A stretch of DNA of 64,000 nucleotides, taken from contig NZ_JAIWJA010000006.1 of NCBI RefSeq assembly GCF_020515695.1, positions 1 through 64,000 of the forward strand. Reading direction: 5' to 3'. This DNA is from Pseudomonas sp. MWU16-30317. GTDB lineage: Bacteria; Pseudomonadota; Gammaproteobacteria; Pseudomonadales; Pseudomonadaceae. Shown piece by piece: positions 8,584 through 21,400 of the stretch. The notes beneath the pieces are model-generated. The model was not told the origin of the DNA. It was given only the letters and a program-made list of their open reading frames with translations, and did no database searches. How positions within the stretch are numbered: the first letter of the stretch is position 1; each line of letters opens with the position of its first letter. Both the position numbers and the translations under genes were made by a program.

Positions 8584-10726
8584 TGATCTGCCCCTTCTTC
8601 AGTGCTTCCATGACGGCGGCTTTCGGGCCGTCGGCAACGATTTGTCCGCGGTCGATCACCAACAGGCGGTCGACCAGCGACAGCAGCGAAGCACGGTGGG
8701 TCACCAGAACGACGGTCTTGTGTTCAACCACGGCTTGCAGGCGGGCCTTGAGGCGCTCCTCGCCAGTGTTGTCCATGGCGCTGGTGGGTTCGTCCAGCAG
8801 CAGGATCGGCGGATTGAGCAACAGTGCCCGCGCCAGCGCGACGTTCTGCCGCTGGCCGCCGGAAAGGTTCTGGCCGCGCTCGCCGACTTGCAGTTCATAG
8901 CCTTGCGGGTGCAGCCGGGCGAATTCATGTACGCCCGACAGCTCCGCTGCCTGTAGCACCTGCTCGTCCTCGACGTAGCGCGCACCGGTCACCAGGTTGT
9001 CGCGAAGGGTGCCGGCCAGCAGTTGGATGTCCTGCGGTACGTAACCGATGTTGTGGCGCAACTCGCTGATATCGATCTGCCGTACATCGACACCGTCCAC
9101 CAGCAACTCGCCGCTGTCCGCTTCATACAAACCGACGATCAGTTTGGCCAGCGAGCTCTTGCCCGAGCCGCTGCGGCCGATGATGCCGATGCGCTCGCCC
9201 GGGCGAATCGACAGGTTGAGGCCGCGCAGCGCCTGGTTCTGCTGATTCGGATAGGTGAAGTCGAGATTGCGAAATTCGATAGCGCCCTGCAGCACCTGAC
9301 GGCTCAATGGGCGCTCTTCGAAGTTGCGCTCCTGGGGCAGGTCCATCATCTGGTTGATCGAAACCATGGTCACCTTGGCTTGCTGATAACGGGTCAGCAG
9401 GCCGGACAGTTGGCTCAACGGGGTCAGGGCGCGAGTATTGAGCATGTAGCAGGCAATCAGGCCGCCCATGCTGAGGTTGCCAGCGATAATTTGATACACA
9501 CCAAAGCAGATCAATACCACGCCGGCCAGTTGCTGAATCAGAAACGTCAGGTTCATTGCCAGTCCTGACAACACTTTGACGCGCAATTCCAGGCGGCTCA
9601 TGGTGCCGATCGTCTGCTCCCAGTGGTACTGGCGCTCGCTTTCGGCGTTATTGACCTTGATGCCATCCAGACCCGACAAGGTTTCGATGACACTTGATTG
9701 ACGCTCGGCGCCCAAGGCCATGGTGCGTTGCAGGGTTTCGGTGAGCGGTTTCTGTAGGAGATGACCGATTCCCAACGCCAGCGGGAAGGCCACGACCGGG
9801 ATCCACACCAGATTGCCGCCCAGAATACCGATTACCAGCAGGATAAGCAGGGTGAAGGGCAGGTCGATCAGGCTGGTGAGGGTCAGCGACGTCAAAAAAT
9901 CGCGCATGCCCTGGAATTCATGGATGTTCTGCGCATAGCTGCCGACCCGCGCCGGGCGGAATTTCATCGACATGCCGACGATGCGCTCGAACAGCGTGGC
10001 GGAGATGATCAGGTCGGTCTTCTTGCCGGCCAGGTCCAGGCACAGGCTGCGCATGCCCTTGAGCAGCAAGTCGAACAGATAGGCGCCACTGATGCCGATC
10101 GCCAGCACGAACAGCGTCGAGGTGGCCTGGTTGGGCACCACGCGGTCGTACACGTTCATCACGAACAGCGGTGCCGCCATCGCGATGATGTTGATGATCA
10201 GGCTGGCGGCGATCGCGTCTATATAGAGCCAGCGCGAGCGCTTGAGGGTGTCCTTGAACCACGATTTGGCGCGCGGGATGAGCGAGCCGTGGTTGACGTC
10301 GAATTTGTGCTGCGGCTGAGCGAAAAATACCCGACCGCTGTAGTCCTCGAGCAGCACGGCACGATCGACGCGCACCTCGCCACCGTCACTTTCTGACAAT
10401 AAGAGACGCGCAGTGTCACCTTCCCAGCCCAGCAAGGTGGCGCAACGACCGTCGCGCAACAGCAGCAGGGCGGGCAGTGCAATAGAGGGGATTTGCTCGA
10501 GCTTGCGCACCAGCAACCGGCCCTGCAGGCCCGCGCGCGAGGCGGCGCGGTTCAGCAGGTCGGGGCTCAGACGCTGATTGGGCAGCGGCAGGCCAGTGGT
10601 CAGCATCGCCCGACTGGCCGGCTTTTGATGCAGGTAGCAGAGCGTCAGCAGACCATCGAGCAACGGATCGTCGTGCTGGCTGCGCGGATCATGACTGAGT
10701 TGAACTCGACTGGCTTCTGATTCCAC
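8573..10726 (-). CDS. lapB: LapB, ABC exporter ATPase of the LapA type I secretion system
   Basis: 717 residues. The N-terminal C39-peptidase-like domain (about 15-140) lacks the catalytic Cys-containing motif, so it is a docking (CLD) domain rather than a protease. The transmembrane domain spans about 165-430. The nucleotide-binding domain has Walker A GRSGSGKS (517-524), signature LSGGQ (621-625), Walker B LLLDEP (642-647) and H-loop His677. The start is GTG at 10726. It lies 46 bp downstream of lapE and overlaps lapC, so lapE-lapB-lapC is one operon. It exports LapA in one step with LapC and LapE. Confidence 0.93.
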   Translation of the reverse strand: MESEASRVQLSHDPRSQHDDPLLDGLLTLCYLHQKPASRAMLTTGLPLPNQRLSPDLLNRAASRAGLQGRLLVRKLEQIPSIALPALLLLRDGRCATLLGWEGDTARLLLSESDGGEVRVDRAVLLEDYSGRVFFAQPQHKFDVNHGSLIPRAKSWFKDTLKRSRWLYIDAIAASLIINIIAMAAPLFVMNVYDRVVPNQATSTLFVLAIGISGAYLFDLLLKGMRSLCLDLAGKKTDLIISATLFERIVGMSMKFRPARVGSYAQNIHEFQGMRDFLTSLTLTSLIDLPFTLLILLVIGILGGNLVWIPVVAFPLALGIGHLLQKPLTETLQRTMALGAERQSSVIETLSGLDGIKVNNAESERQYHWEQTIGTMSRLELRVKVLSGLAMNLTFLIQQLAGVVLICFGVYQIIAGNLSMGGLIACYMLNTRALTPLSQLSGLLTRYQQAKVTMVSINQMMDLPQERNFEERPLSRQVLQGAIEFRNLDFTYPNQQNQALRGLNLSIRPGERIGIIGRSGSGKSSLAKLIVGLYEADSGELLVDGVDVRQIDISELRHNIGYVPQDIQLLAGTLRDNLVTGARYVEDEQVLQAAELSGVHEFARLHPQGYELQVGERGQNLSGGQRQNVALARALLLNPPILLLDEPTSAMDNTGEERLKARLQAVVEHKTVVLVTHRASLLSLVDRLLVIDRGQIVADGPKAAVMEALKKGQINVA

Positions 10727-10772
10727 GCGGCACGCTCACTTATACAAATTAACTAGCTGATTCCGTCAAGAA

Positions 10773-12125
10773 TCAGTTCATGCCCGGCAGTTTTACTGTC
10801 GGTTTTGTTTCGTTTTGCACAACTGATGCCATCGGCGCCACGACGCCTTCACTTTGCAGCAATTGGCCCATTACAGCCTTGATGCGGTACTGGCTGAAAT
10901 CCTTGAGGTTTTGCACTTCAGCCAGGCGGCGCTCGGCGGTGAAGGTTTCGTTTTCGCTGTCGAGCAAGTCGAGCAGGGTACGTTCACCCAGGCTGAACTG
11001 CTGCTGATAAGCGGTACGCACGCGGTTGCTGCGCTCGGCGTAGGACTTGGCGATCGGCAACTGCTGGGTGGCGTTGTTGTAAGCGTTCCAGGCCAGGCCC
11101 AGCTCTTCGTTCAGCTGACGCAGTGCGTTGTTGCGAATATCCAGGGCCTGGTTGGACAGGTACGACTTGGATTCCAGGTCCGCCTTGTTGGCGCCACCCG
11201 AGTACAGGTTGAAGCTCATGCGAACCATGGCCTGCCAGCCGTTGTAGTGGCCGTTTTCGCCGCTCACGTTGTTGTCGGCGTTTTTTTCCAGCTCTGCAGT
11301 GAAGCGCGGATAGAAGGTCGACTTGGCCGACGAGAACTGCTTCTCGGTGGCGGAAATATCGGCTTCGGCGGAGCGCAGTACCGGGCTGTTTTCGATCAAC
11401 TGGTGACGGGCTTCGTCCAGCGTGGCGGGCATCTGCGCAAACGGTGCAGGCGCGGACAGCTGATCAGCTGGGGTGCCCACAGCGCTCAAGTAGTTGGTTT
11501 CGGCGTCGGCCAGGTTGGTCTGTTCTGTGATCAGGTTGTTGCGAGCCTGAGCCAGACGCGCGTCGGCCTGGTCGAGGTCGGCGGTACGGCCCACGCCACG
11601 GGAGGTGCGCAACTGGATCTGATCGTAAATGCGCTGGTGGTTGTCGAGGTTCAACTGCGCCAGGCGCACATATTCGCGGCGTACCAATACATCCAGGTAG
11701 ACCTGGGCAACTGTAAGGCCGGTGCGTTCGCTCGTGCCCAGCAAAGAATAAGCACGAGAGTTGACGGTGGCTTGTTGACGCCCAACTTCGTTCTGCGTCG
11801 CAAAACCGTCGAATATCATTTGAGTGAGTCTAACGCTGGCTTCACCCCGATTGAGTGTGGTGTTGCCATCCCTGCCAGTTTCGGCACGGGTGGTCGGGGT
11901 GTCGGAACCCTCGCGACCATAGCCTGCCAGTACGTCAACCTTCGGCAAGTAGCCACCTTTGGCAGCCCGTAATTGGTAGTCGGCAGCGATGCGCGCGTTA
12001 ACGCCGGCCTGGATTTCTGGATGGACCTCAATCGCCTGCTGCATGGCTTCTGGCAGGGTTTGTGCTTGAGCGTAGCCGGCCGCCAGAACAAAAGGGATGG
12101 CGGTGAAAAGGATGTTCGCGCGCAT
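10773..12125 (-). CDS. lapE: LapE, TolC-like outer-membrane channel of the LapA secretion system
   Basis: 450 residues with a signal peptide (MRANILFTAIPFVLAAGYAQA, cleaved near residue 21) and two OEP repeats characteristic of TolC. Alternating helical and beta segments such as VRLTQMIFDGF and VRMSFNLYSGG mark the two strand regions. It is first in the minus-strand lapEBC operon and divergent from lapA. LapE forms the trimeric channel in which the LapA N-terminal retention module is thought to plug until LapG cleaves it. Confidence 0.92.
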   Translation of the reverse strand: MRANILFTAIPFVLAAGYAQAQTLPEAMQQAIEVHPEIQAGVNARIAADYQLRAAKGGYLPKVDVLAGYGREGSDTPTTRAETGRDGNTTLNRGEASVRLTQMIFDGFATQNEVGRQQATVNSRAYSLLGTSERTGLTVAQVYLDVLVRREYVRLAQLNLDNHQRIYDQIQLRTSRGVGRTADLDQADARLAQARNNLITEQTNLADAETNYLSAVGTPADQLSAPAPFAQMPATLDEARHQLIENSPVLRSAEADISATEKQFSSAKSTFYPRFTAELEKNADNNVSGENGHYNGWQAMVRMSFNLYSGGANKADLESKSYLSNQALDIRNNALRQLNEELGLAWNAYNNATQQLPIAKSYAERSNRVRTAYQQQFSLGERTLLDLLDSENETFTAERRLAEVQNLKDFSQYRIKAVMGQLLQSEGVVAPMASVVQNETKPTVKLPGMN

Positions 12126-12315
12126 GAATGATTACTTCCCGAAGACGACGTATGCACCCCCGGGAAAAACCCACAGGGATTGGTAAATGGCGACCTTGCA
12201 ATTCGTATATCGGAGATTCCACGCGGAACTTGATCACGAATTCTGGAAGCCGGTAATGCCACTTAAATATCAATGTGACATTACGCGGCGGATTGTTTAG
12301 GATGGCGCGACGAAG

Positions 12316-12329
12316 GTCAATAGATTGTC
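12316..12329 (+). promoter_or_regulatory. FleQ-box-like site upstream of lapA
   Basis: GTCAATAGATTGTC agrees with the published P. aeruginosa FleQ box (GTCaNTAAAtTGAC) at 12 of 14 positions by eye. FleQ is a c-di-GMP-responsive regulator known to control lapA in P. putida and P. fluorescens. The site sits about 35 bp upstream of the candidate -35. Assignment is by pattern only. Confidence 0.45.
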
Positions 12330-12363
12330 ACAAAGTTAATCACGTTAAATTACCGACAATGTC

Positions 12364-12394
12364 TTGACGCCATTAAATTTCATACCTTTAGCAT
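12364..12394 (+). promoter_or_regulatory. Candidate sigma-70 promoter for lapA
   Basis: TTGACG (12364-12369) and TAGCAT (12389-12394) are separated by 19 bp, longer than optimal. A long 5' leader of about 70 nt would result. No mapped start supports it. Confidence 0.3.
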
Positions 12395-12470
12395 CGCTCA
12401 TTGAAGAAACGACAAAAAATGTCGATAAGTTCACCGAGCAAATAGAACGGCATCCCCGGAGAGTTCCCCA

Positions 12471-15400
12471 ATGAGCAGTGTTGTTGCCATCGTCAAAAGC
12501 ATTGTTGGTCAAGTCATTGCAATTTCCCCAGAAGGGATCAAGCGCGTACTCATCGAGGGCGATCATCTGCTCGCCGGCGAGCGCATTGAGACCGGGGCTT
12601 CGGGTGCCGTATCGCTGCAACTGGCCGACGGCCGGGTGCTGGACGTTGGCCGTGACAGCCAATGGAGTGCCGCCAACCCGCAGATCAGCACGCAGGTAGG
12701 CGAAGGCGAGCAGGTCGCCGCTACGCAAGCGCCTTCGGCTGCCGAGCTGCAGCAAGCCATCGCTGACGGCGTCGACCCGACCAAAGCGTTCGAAGCGCCG
12801 GCGGCCGGTGTGACCCAGGTGACTGATGTCGGCCCTGGCGGCGAAGCCGGCGGCGGCCACTCGTTCGTGGTACTGGATGCGACGGCTGCGACCGTGGCGC
12901 CGACCATCGGCTTCAATACTGCGGGCCTGGACAATGGCGCCGCTGCCGGCAACGAGCAGGCCGAGGCGTTGCCGCTGCGCGCCTCGACCCTGACCCTGAG
13001 CGCGACCAGCTCAGTCGCTGAAACCGGCGGTGTGGTGACTTACACCGCGACCCTGACCCAGGCCCCGGTCAGCCCGCTGACCATTACCCTGTCCAACGGT
13101 CAGGTGATCACTATCGCGGCTGGCCAGCTGACCGGCTCGGTCAACGTGACCTTCGCCGATACCAACGATGTCTACCTCGACGCCCATACCGTCGCCGTGA
13201 CCGTGACGGGTACGACTGGCGGTCAAGGTCTGGTGGTCACCACCGACCCTACCCCGGCCACCACCCTGGTCACCGATACCATCGATCCGACCCAGGTCAG
13301 CATCACCGCACCGAACGGCACCGTGACCGAAGGCACCTCGGTGACCTACACCATCAGCGTCGCCAACGCGCCGCAGACCAACCTGGTGCTGACGCTGTCC
13401 GATGGCAACACCGTGACCATCGCCGCCGGCAAGACCTCTGTCGATTACACCGTCAACGTCGGTGATGCCAACCATGGCGGCCGCGCTGATGACATCTATG
13501 CCCAAGGTACGACCACCACGACCCTGACCGTCACCGGTGTGGCCAATGGCGCCGAAGGTAATCTGGAGTCGGTCGTGACGACCGGCGCCACCGTGACCAC
13601 CTCGATCGTCGACAACACTACCCCGACCCTGATCGGTTTCAGCGACCACACCGCCTCTGTCAACGAAGGCTCGGCCGCCACCTATACCGTCAACGTGCCG
13701 ACCACCACCGCGCCGCTGACCCTGACCCTGAGCTACAGCGGCACCGCTGTTCCAGGCTCGGCCACTACCGATGGCACCGACGTCACGCCTGGCGGATCGA
13801 ACATCACCTTCAGCAACATCGTCACCAACGCCGAGACCGGCATCACCACGGCGACCGTGACCGTCGTGCTGCCTGCCGGCCAGAACAGCTTCACGCTCGG
13901 CACCCTGACCGACAACCTGCTCGAAGGCACCGAAGGCGTGACCCTGACGCTGACCGGCGTCACCGGTGGCGGCCTGGAAAACCCGACGGTCGACAGCGCG
14001 CTGAGCACTGTCAATACCGATATCGTCGACCAGACCGTACCGACTGCCACCGGCACGGGCGGCAATACCACCACGGGCGCGGGCGGCGATTCGGTGGTCG
14101 GCTCTGAAGACACTCCAGTCAACCTGACCTGGGGCAACTTCAACGTCCAGCAGGCCGCCCCTGGCGAGACGCCGGATCTGGGCGTCAAGATCACCAGCAT
14201 TCCTAGCGGCACCCTGGTGCTGACGGTCAACGGCGTTTCGACCACCGTTGCCGCAGGCGACATCATCACCAAGGCCGAGCTCGACAACGGCACCCTGGTC
14301 TTCACCCCGGCGGCCAACGCCGCGAGCACCGGTGCCGGTGCGGGTAGCGTGCAGGACCTGTACGGCGCGATCGACTTCCAGCCGGTCAACAATGCTTCTT
14401 CCGCCACACCGCTGCTGGGCGCGCAGGCCAGCATCGGCCTGGTGATCAACGCGGTGGCTGATACGCCTACGGTCACGGTCCCTGCCACGATCAGTGGCGC
14501 TGAAGATTCGGCGATCGCCATCACTGGCGTCAGCACCGCACTGGTCGACACCGACGGCTCGGAAACCCTGACCACCACCGTCAGCGGCCTGCCTGCCGGT
14601 TCGGTCATCACGTACCAGAACGCTGCTGGCGTCACCGTCACCAAGCCAGTCGCCACCGACGGCGCTACCACCGACATCACTGACGCCAACCTGGCGACTC
14701 TGGCCGTGACGCCGCCGCTGAACTACAACAGCCAGGCGAACGGCGACATCCAGCTGACCATCAGTTCGTACACTACTGAAAGCAGCAACGGCGCGACGTC
14801 CACCCCGAATACCCAGACGGTCACCCTGGTGGTGACGCCGGTCAACGACGCCCCGACTATCGACGCCCCGATCGCTCAGACCACAGCCGAAGACACGCCG
14901 CTGATCTTCTCGACGGCCAATGGCAATGCCATTACCGTGGCTGATGTGGACTCCGCCACCAGCCCGATCAAGGTCGACGTGACCGTCTCGGGCGGTGTTT
15001 TGGTCCTTGCCGATGGCACCACCAGCACGACTAACAGCGGTGTCGTGACCCTGACCGGCACCCCTGCACAGATCAATGCGCAGCTGGAAGGCGCGACCTT
15101 CACCCCGACCCTGAATTCGAACGACACCAACGGTTCTACCGCCGGCCTGTCGATCACGGTCAACGATCAAGGCAACACCGGCGCTGGCGGCCCGCTGACG
15201 GCTACCCAGGCCATCGCCATCGACGTCACCCCGGTCAACGATGCGCCGACCATCAGCGCGCCGACCACCCAGACAGTCGCTGAAGACACCCCGCTGATCT
15301 TCTCGGCAGCCAATGGCAACGCCATTACCGTCGCTGACGTGGACTCCGGCACCAGCCCGATCAAGGTCGACGTGACCGTGGCGGGCGGTACTTTGGTCCT

Positions 15401-18400
15401 GGCCGACGGCACCACCAGCGCTACCACCAACGGTGTGGTGACCCTTACTGGCACCCCTGCCGAGATCAACACCGCGCTGGAAGGGGCGACCTTCACCCCG
15501 ATCCTGAACTCGAACGACACCAACGGTTCTACCGCCGGCCTGACGGTCTCGGTCAACGACCAAGGCAACACCGGTGCTGGCGGCCCGCTGACGGCTACCC
15601 AGCCCATCGCAATCGACGTCACCCCAGTCAACGACCCACCGGTCGCCAACAACGACATCGCCACTACGATTTCCGGCAGCCTGCAAGGTAACTACTACGG
15701 TTACCAGGAAGGTACCAATGGCCCCAACCTGGGTACCATCGAGCAAGCGCTGAATTTCATCGGCTCGCACGCGGCCAATGCCAGCTTCTCTTCGACGAAC
15801 GTCAATTACGGTGGCCCTTACGCTGCCGAGACCTTCAGCACCAACTTGGGTACCACCACCAATTTGGGCAAGTTCCTGGGTACGGACAGCAGCTCGCTGA
15901 CTTACGCCAATGGCACCACTCAAGCCACTACCTCGGACGCTATCGTCGAGCTGACCGGTAAAGTGACCATGGCCGCTGGCGACTACTCGCTGCGTGTCAC
16001 TGCGGACGATGGTTACGTTGTCTATATCGATGGCAAGCAAGTGGCGGCCGTTGACGCCAACCAGCCCTCGACTACCGATACCTTCACTTTCGCGATCGCT
16101 ACCAGCGGCGCACATGACATCCAGATCGTCTATTGGGATCAGGGCACCTTTGCGCAGCTCACTGTCGAGGTTGCATCTGTAACCGGTGGCGTCACTGGCG
16201 CTTATGGCGTTTTGGGTCAAACCGATGCTGCTTCGCTGTCGCACGAAACCCTGACTACCCTGGAAGATCAGCCACTGGTCATCAAGGCCGCGACCCTGCT
16301 GGCCAACGACACCGATGTCGATGGCGACGCATTGACTATCAACACCCTGCAGGGCACTGATGGGAAAACCCCTTCTGCGGTGACGGATGCCGCAGGCAAC
16401 GTCGTGGGCACCGTGGTACTGGATGGCAACGGCGACGTGATCTTCACGCCGGCCAAGAACATCAATGGTCTGGTGACCTTCAGCTACACCGTCACCGATG
16501 GCCAGGCGACCTCCAACACCGCGATCGTCACGGTCAACGTGGTGGCGGTCAACGATGCGCCAACCATCAGCGCACCGGCTACTCAAACTGTCGCGGAAGA
16601 CACCCCGCTGACCTTCTCGACGGCCAATGGCAACGCCATTACCGTCGCTGACGTGGATTCGGCCACTAGCCCGATCAAAGTCGATGTGACGGCAACGGGC
16701 GGTACTTTGGTCCTGGCGGACGGCACCTCCAGCGTGACCAACAATGGCGTGGTGACCCTGACCGGTACCCCTGCTCAGATCAACGCCCAGCTCGAAGGCG
16801 CGACCTTCACGCCAGCGCCGAACTTGAACGACGCCAACGGCACCGCTGGCCTGTCGATCTCGGTCAACGACCAAGGCAACACCGGCATCGGCGGCGCACT
16901 GACGACCACCCAAGGCATCACCATCGAAGTGACCCCGGTCAACGATGCGCCGACCGTCAGCATCGGTGGCGATGGCGTGACCGACAGCAGCGTGCGCTTC
17001 ACCGAAAACGGTGGCGCCGTCGCGTTGGTGCAGAACGTACAGATCAGCGATGCCGCCGACCAGAACGTCAACATGAGCAAGGCCACCGTGGTGGTCGATG
17101 GCACCAAGGCCGGCGATGTCGTCACCTCGAGCCAGTTCAGCATCACCAGCTCCGACGCCAACGGCGTGATCTCCGGCACCAGTGCCGAAGGCATCACCAT
17201 CACCCGGACCGGCTCGCTGGCAGATGGCTTCACCTACACCCTCAGCGGTGCCGGGACCATCACCGACTACAAAGCGCTGATCGAGTCGCTGACCTTCAAC
17301 AACACCGTGGCCAACCCGGATTCGTCCGACCGCACCGTGTCGATCACCCTGACCGATGCGGGTGGTACCAACGTTACCGACGTCGCTCTGGATTCCAACA
17401 CCGCTACCAGCACGATCAGCATCAACGATGCGCCGATCGCTGTCGCCGCACCGGCCGACGGCGCCAATGAAGACAATCTGGTCACCGTGCACCTGAGCGG
17501 TAGCGACAGCAACGCCGGCGGCTCGGTGGCCAGCTTCACCATCACCAGCGCGGCGGCCCACGGCACCTTCTATAGCGATGCCGCCGGCGCTCACGCCCTC
17601 GACCTGAGCCAGGCCATCGCCGCCACCAGCAACAGCGCAACGGTGTACTTCAAGCCGGACGCCAACTGGAGCGGTGACACCACCTTCAGCTACACCGCCA
17701 CCGACAACGAAGGCGTGGTCAGCACCGTGCCGGCCACTCCGACCATTTCCGTGATTGCCGTGGCCGACGCCGCGATCATCACGGTGTTGCCGGCAGTGAC
17801 CAGCCAGACTTTCAGCGGTGACGCAGTCGCTACGCTGTTGGGCGGCGGCAGCGGTGCTTCCGCGCAAGCCTTGGTCGATGCGCTGAACAAGGCCTCAGCC
17901 GCAGGCTCGGGCACTACCTCCCTGCCTGCCACCGCCAGCTTTGCTCAAGGCGATGTTGCGCCAGGTGTGGCCACCAAGATCGACTCCCAGGTCTACCTGG
18001 AGGCCGGCAAGACCTACACCTTCAGCGGCACCGCCGATGACAGCTTCGCGCTGACCATCAACGGCCAGCTCGTTGCCACCAGCCAATCCGGTACCTGGCA
18101 GATCAGCGGCAGCTACACGCCGGCCACCTCGGGCTACTACGACCTGAGCGCCTACCACTTCAACCAGGACGGTCCGGGCTACTACGGCGTGCAGGTCTCC
18201 GATGGCTCCAGCGCGCCTGTGGATCTGGGCAGCAGCGGCCTGGTGGTCGAGCCGGCCGCACTGAACACCGGTAACGAAGATTCGATCATCAAGCTCGCGC
18301 CGATGACCATCACGTTCCCGGACACTGACGGCTCGGAAACTCACGTCGTGACGCTGAAGGGCTTGCCGGAAGGCACCCTGGTCACCGACAGCCACGGCAA

Positions 18401-21400
18401 CACCGGCACCGCGGACGCCAACGGCAACCTGGTCATCACCGGTTGGGACAGCTCTGCCCTGAGCTTGCAGACGCCGGCCAGCTACAACGGCAGCTTCACC
18501 GTGACCGTGCTGGCCGAGGCGACCGAACTCAGCAACGGCAGCTACGCGCCAAGCTCGGCCACGCTCAACGTCACCGTGGCACCGGTCAACGACGCCCCCG
18601 TGGTCGACCTGAACGGCACCGCCGTCGATGGCATCAATTACACCGCCGTTACCTTCGTCGAGAATGGCGGGCCGGTCAGCATCAGCAATAACCTGAGCAT
18701 CACCGACCCGGATACCGGCACCAACCACGATGCCAATGGCAACGTGATCGTCAGCAACCTGCAGTCGGCCACCATCACCCTGACCGGCTACGTTGCTGGC
18801 GACGAGCTGACCGGCGTGCCAAGCAGCACCAACAGCATGCAGGTCAAGACCGAAGTCGTGCAGGTGGATGGCAAGGACGCGCTGCAGGTGACCATCACGG
18901 CCACCCTGACGCCGGCCGAATACCAGACGATCATTTCCCAGATCGGCTACCAGAGCACCAGCGAAACCCCAACCGCCGGCGTGCGCACCGTGACCGTTTC
19001 GGTCGTGGACGATGGCGGCCTGTCTTCTGCTGCGGCCCAGACCACCATCAACGTCACCCCGGTGAACGATGGCCTGAACGCTGTGACCAGCACCGTGACG
19101 GGCGCGGAAGACACCCCGCAAACCCTCAAGTGGGCCAGCTTCAGCACCGACGACAGCGACTTCAGCAATGCCAACATGGGCATCACCATCACCAAGCTGC
19201 CGGTCGCCGGTAGCCTGACTCTGGACGGCAACGCCGTTACCGTGGGCGAAGTGGTCAGCCGGGCCGATATCGAGGCCGGCAAGCTGGTCTTCACCCCGGC
19301 TGCCAACGAGTCGAGCGGTGGCACCGCTGGCGCCCTGGGCAACATGGGCACCGACTACGCGACCCTCGAGTTCGCGCCGACGCAAAGCACTACAGTCAAT
19401 GGCGCCACCACCGTGCAGGTCGGCACCGCGGGCGTCTTGACCCTGGACGTCACGCCCGTAGCCGATACGCCGATCATCACCTTCGGCAGCGCTCGCGACG
19501 GGATCACCACGCACCTGTCCGATGTGCAGCTGGACGGCCAGAGCTGGAGCGGCAGCGTCCTCGTCGGCAGCTTGACCAACGACACCACCCCGACCGCCAA
19601 CGGTTCGATTTTCGGCGGTGGCACCAGCGTCTGGAGCACCGGCAACTCGGTCAATGGCTCGGGCCAGGTCGAAGTCGGCCAGGTCGGCGTGTATGGCGCT
19701 GGCAACGGCACCACTCAGGTCATCGAGCTGGAGCGCAACGCGGGCGACCAGTCCAACCTGTACACCACCATCGACGCCAAGAACGGCGCGCTGTACACGG
19801 TGACGGTGGACTACGCACCGCGCGGCAGCGATTTCGCCGGCTCGCTGATCAACGTGATGTGGGGCAATACTGTCGTCGGTACGCTGAGCGCTACCACGGG
19901 CGGCCTGCAGTCCTACACCTTCAATATCCCGTCTTCGAGCACGGGCGATCAGGTGCTGAGCTTCCAGGCTGTCAATGCCGACGGCTCGAACGGCAGCGAC
20001 AGCTACGGCGGCCTGTTGTCCAACATCACCGTCAGCGAAGTACTGAACCAGGGCCTGGAGGATCACGCGATCCTGCTGTCCAGCATCAATGCGGCGACCG
20101 TCGACACCGACGGCTCCGAAACCATGAAGATCACCCTCAAGGGTGCACCGGTAGGCTCGGTGATCACCGATGGCACCGCGGCCCACACGGTGACCATCAC
20201 GGCCGCCAACGTTGGCAACGAGATCGACATCAGCGACTGGTCGCGCTCGACCATCACCCTGACCCCGCCGGCCAACTACAACAGCACTGACAACGGCGAC
20301 ATCAAGCTGATCGTCACCGCAACCTCCACCGACGGCGCGTCGGTGAGTGCACCCGTGACCGCCGAGCTGGACGTCAACGTCATCTCGGTCAACGATGCAC
20401 CTGTGGTCGATCTCAACGGCGCGGCGGCGGGCACCGATACCGCTGCGGCCTACACCGAACATCAGGCCGCGATCAACATCGCTGGCGCCGACTTCACCAT
20501 CACCGACGTCGACCAGGGCAGCACCGTCGGCTCGGCCACCATCAAGGTGACCAACATCGTCGCTGGCGATCTGTTGGCGCTCGACACCAACAGCGACGTG
20601 GCCAAGGCAGCTATCGCCGCCGGCCTGACCATCGCTCAGAATGCTACTACCGGTGTGATCACCATCACCGGCACCGCCACCCACGAAGTGTATGAAGACC
20701 TGATCAAGTCGATCACCTTCAGCAGCAACGGCGCGACGGTTTCGGGCACTCGCGACATCACCGTTTCGGTAAATGACGGCACCGGCGCAACGAACTCCGA
20801 ATCCAATGTGGCGACCCTGGCGGTCAACGTGACCGCGGTCAACGATGCACCGACCATCACTGTCGTCGCCAACCCGATCACGGAAAACAGCGCCCACGGC
20901 AACGATGTGGCCGCGACCTTCACGACTGCCGATCCGGACAGCCCGAACCTGACCGTGAACTTCACCACCGGCACCAACGTCGATCAGTACTACGCCATCA
21001 GCGGCAACACCGTGGTGCTGACCGACAAAGGCGCGGCCTTCGTCAACGCGGGCAATGCACTGCCTGCTGTAGACCTGACCGTAAGCGACGGCACCCTGAC
21101 CGGCAACGGCTCGGCAACTCCGCCAGTGACCTTCGTCAACGACGCCCCGGTTGTGGCCGATACCGGCAGTTCCTACACCGAAGGCGGCGCTGCCGTTGCC
21201 TTGGTCAACGGCTTCACCATCACCGACGAAGACAACAGCGTTGCTGGCAAGCAGATCCACGGCGCGACCATCACCCTGAGCAACTACCAGGGCACCGATG
21301 TACTGACCTCGAGCCACGTGGTGGGCGCAGTCGGCACCAGCGGCAGCACTGATGTCGCGGGCGTGACGTACAGCACCTCGATCAACGGCACCACGCTGAC

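Larger units (their letters stand above)
12126..12470. other. Divergent lapE/lapA regulatory region
   Basis: 345 bp without a gene, notably more AT-rich toward lapA than the coding sequence. It holds a FleQ-box-like sequence (12316-12329), a possible sigma-70 promoter for lapA, a short inverted repeat CGACA-AAAAA-TGTCG (12410-12424) in the presumed leader, and the lapA Shine-Dalgarno GGAGAG (12458-12463). No further structure was recognised on the lapE side. Confidence 0.6.
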
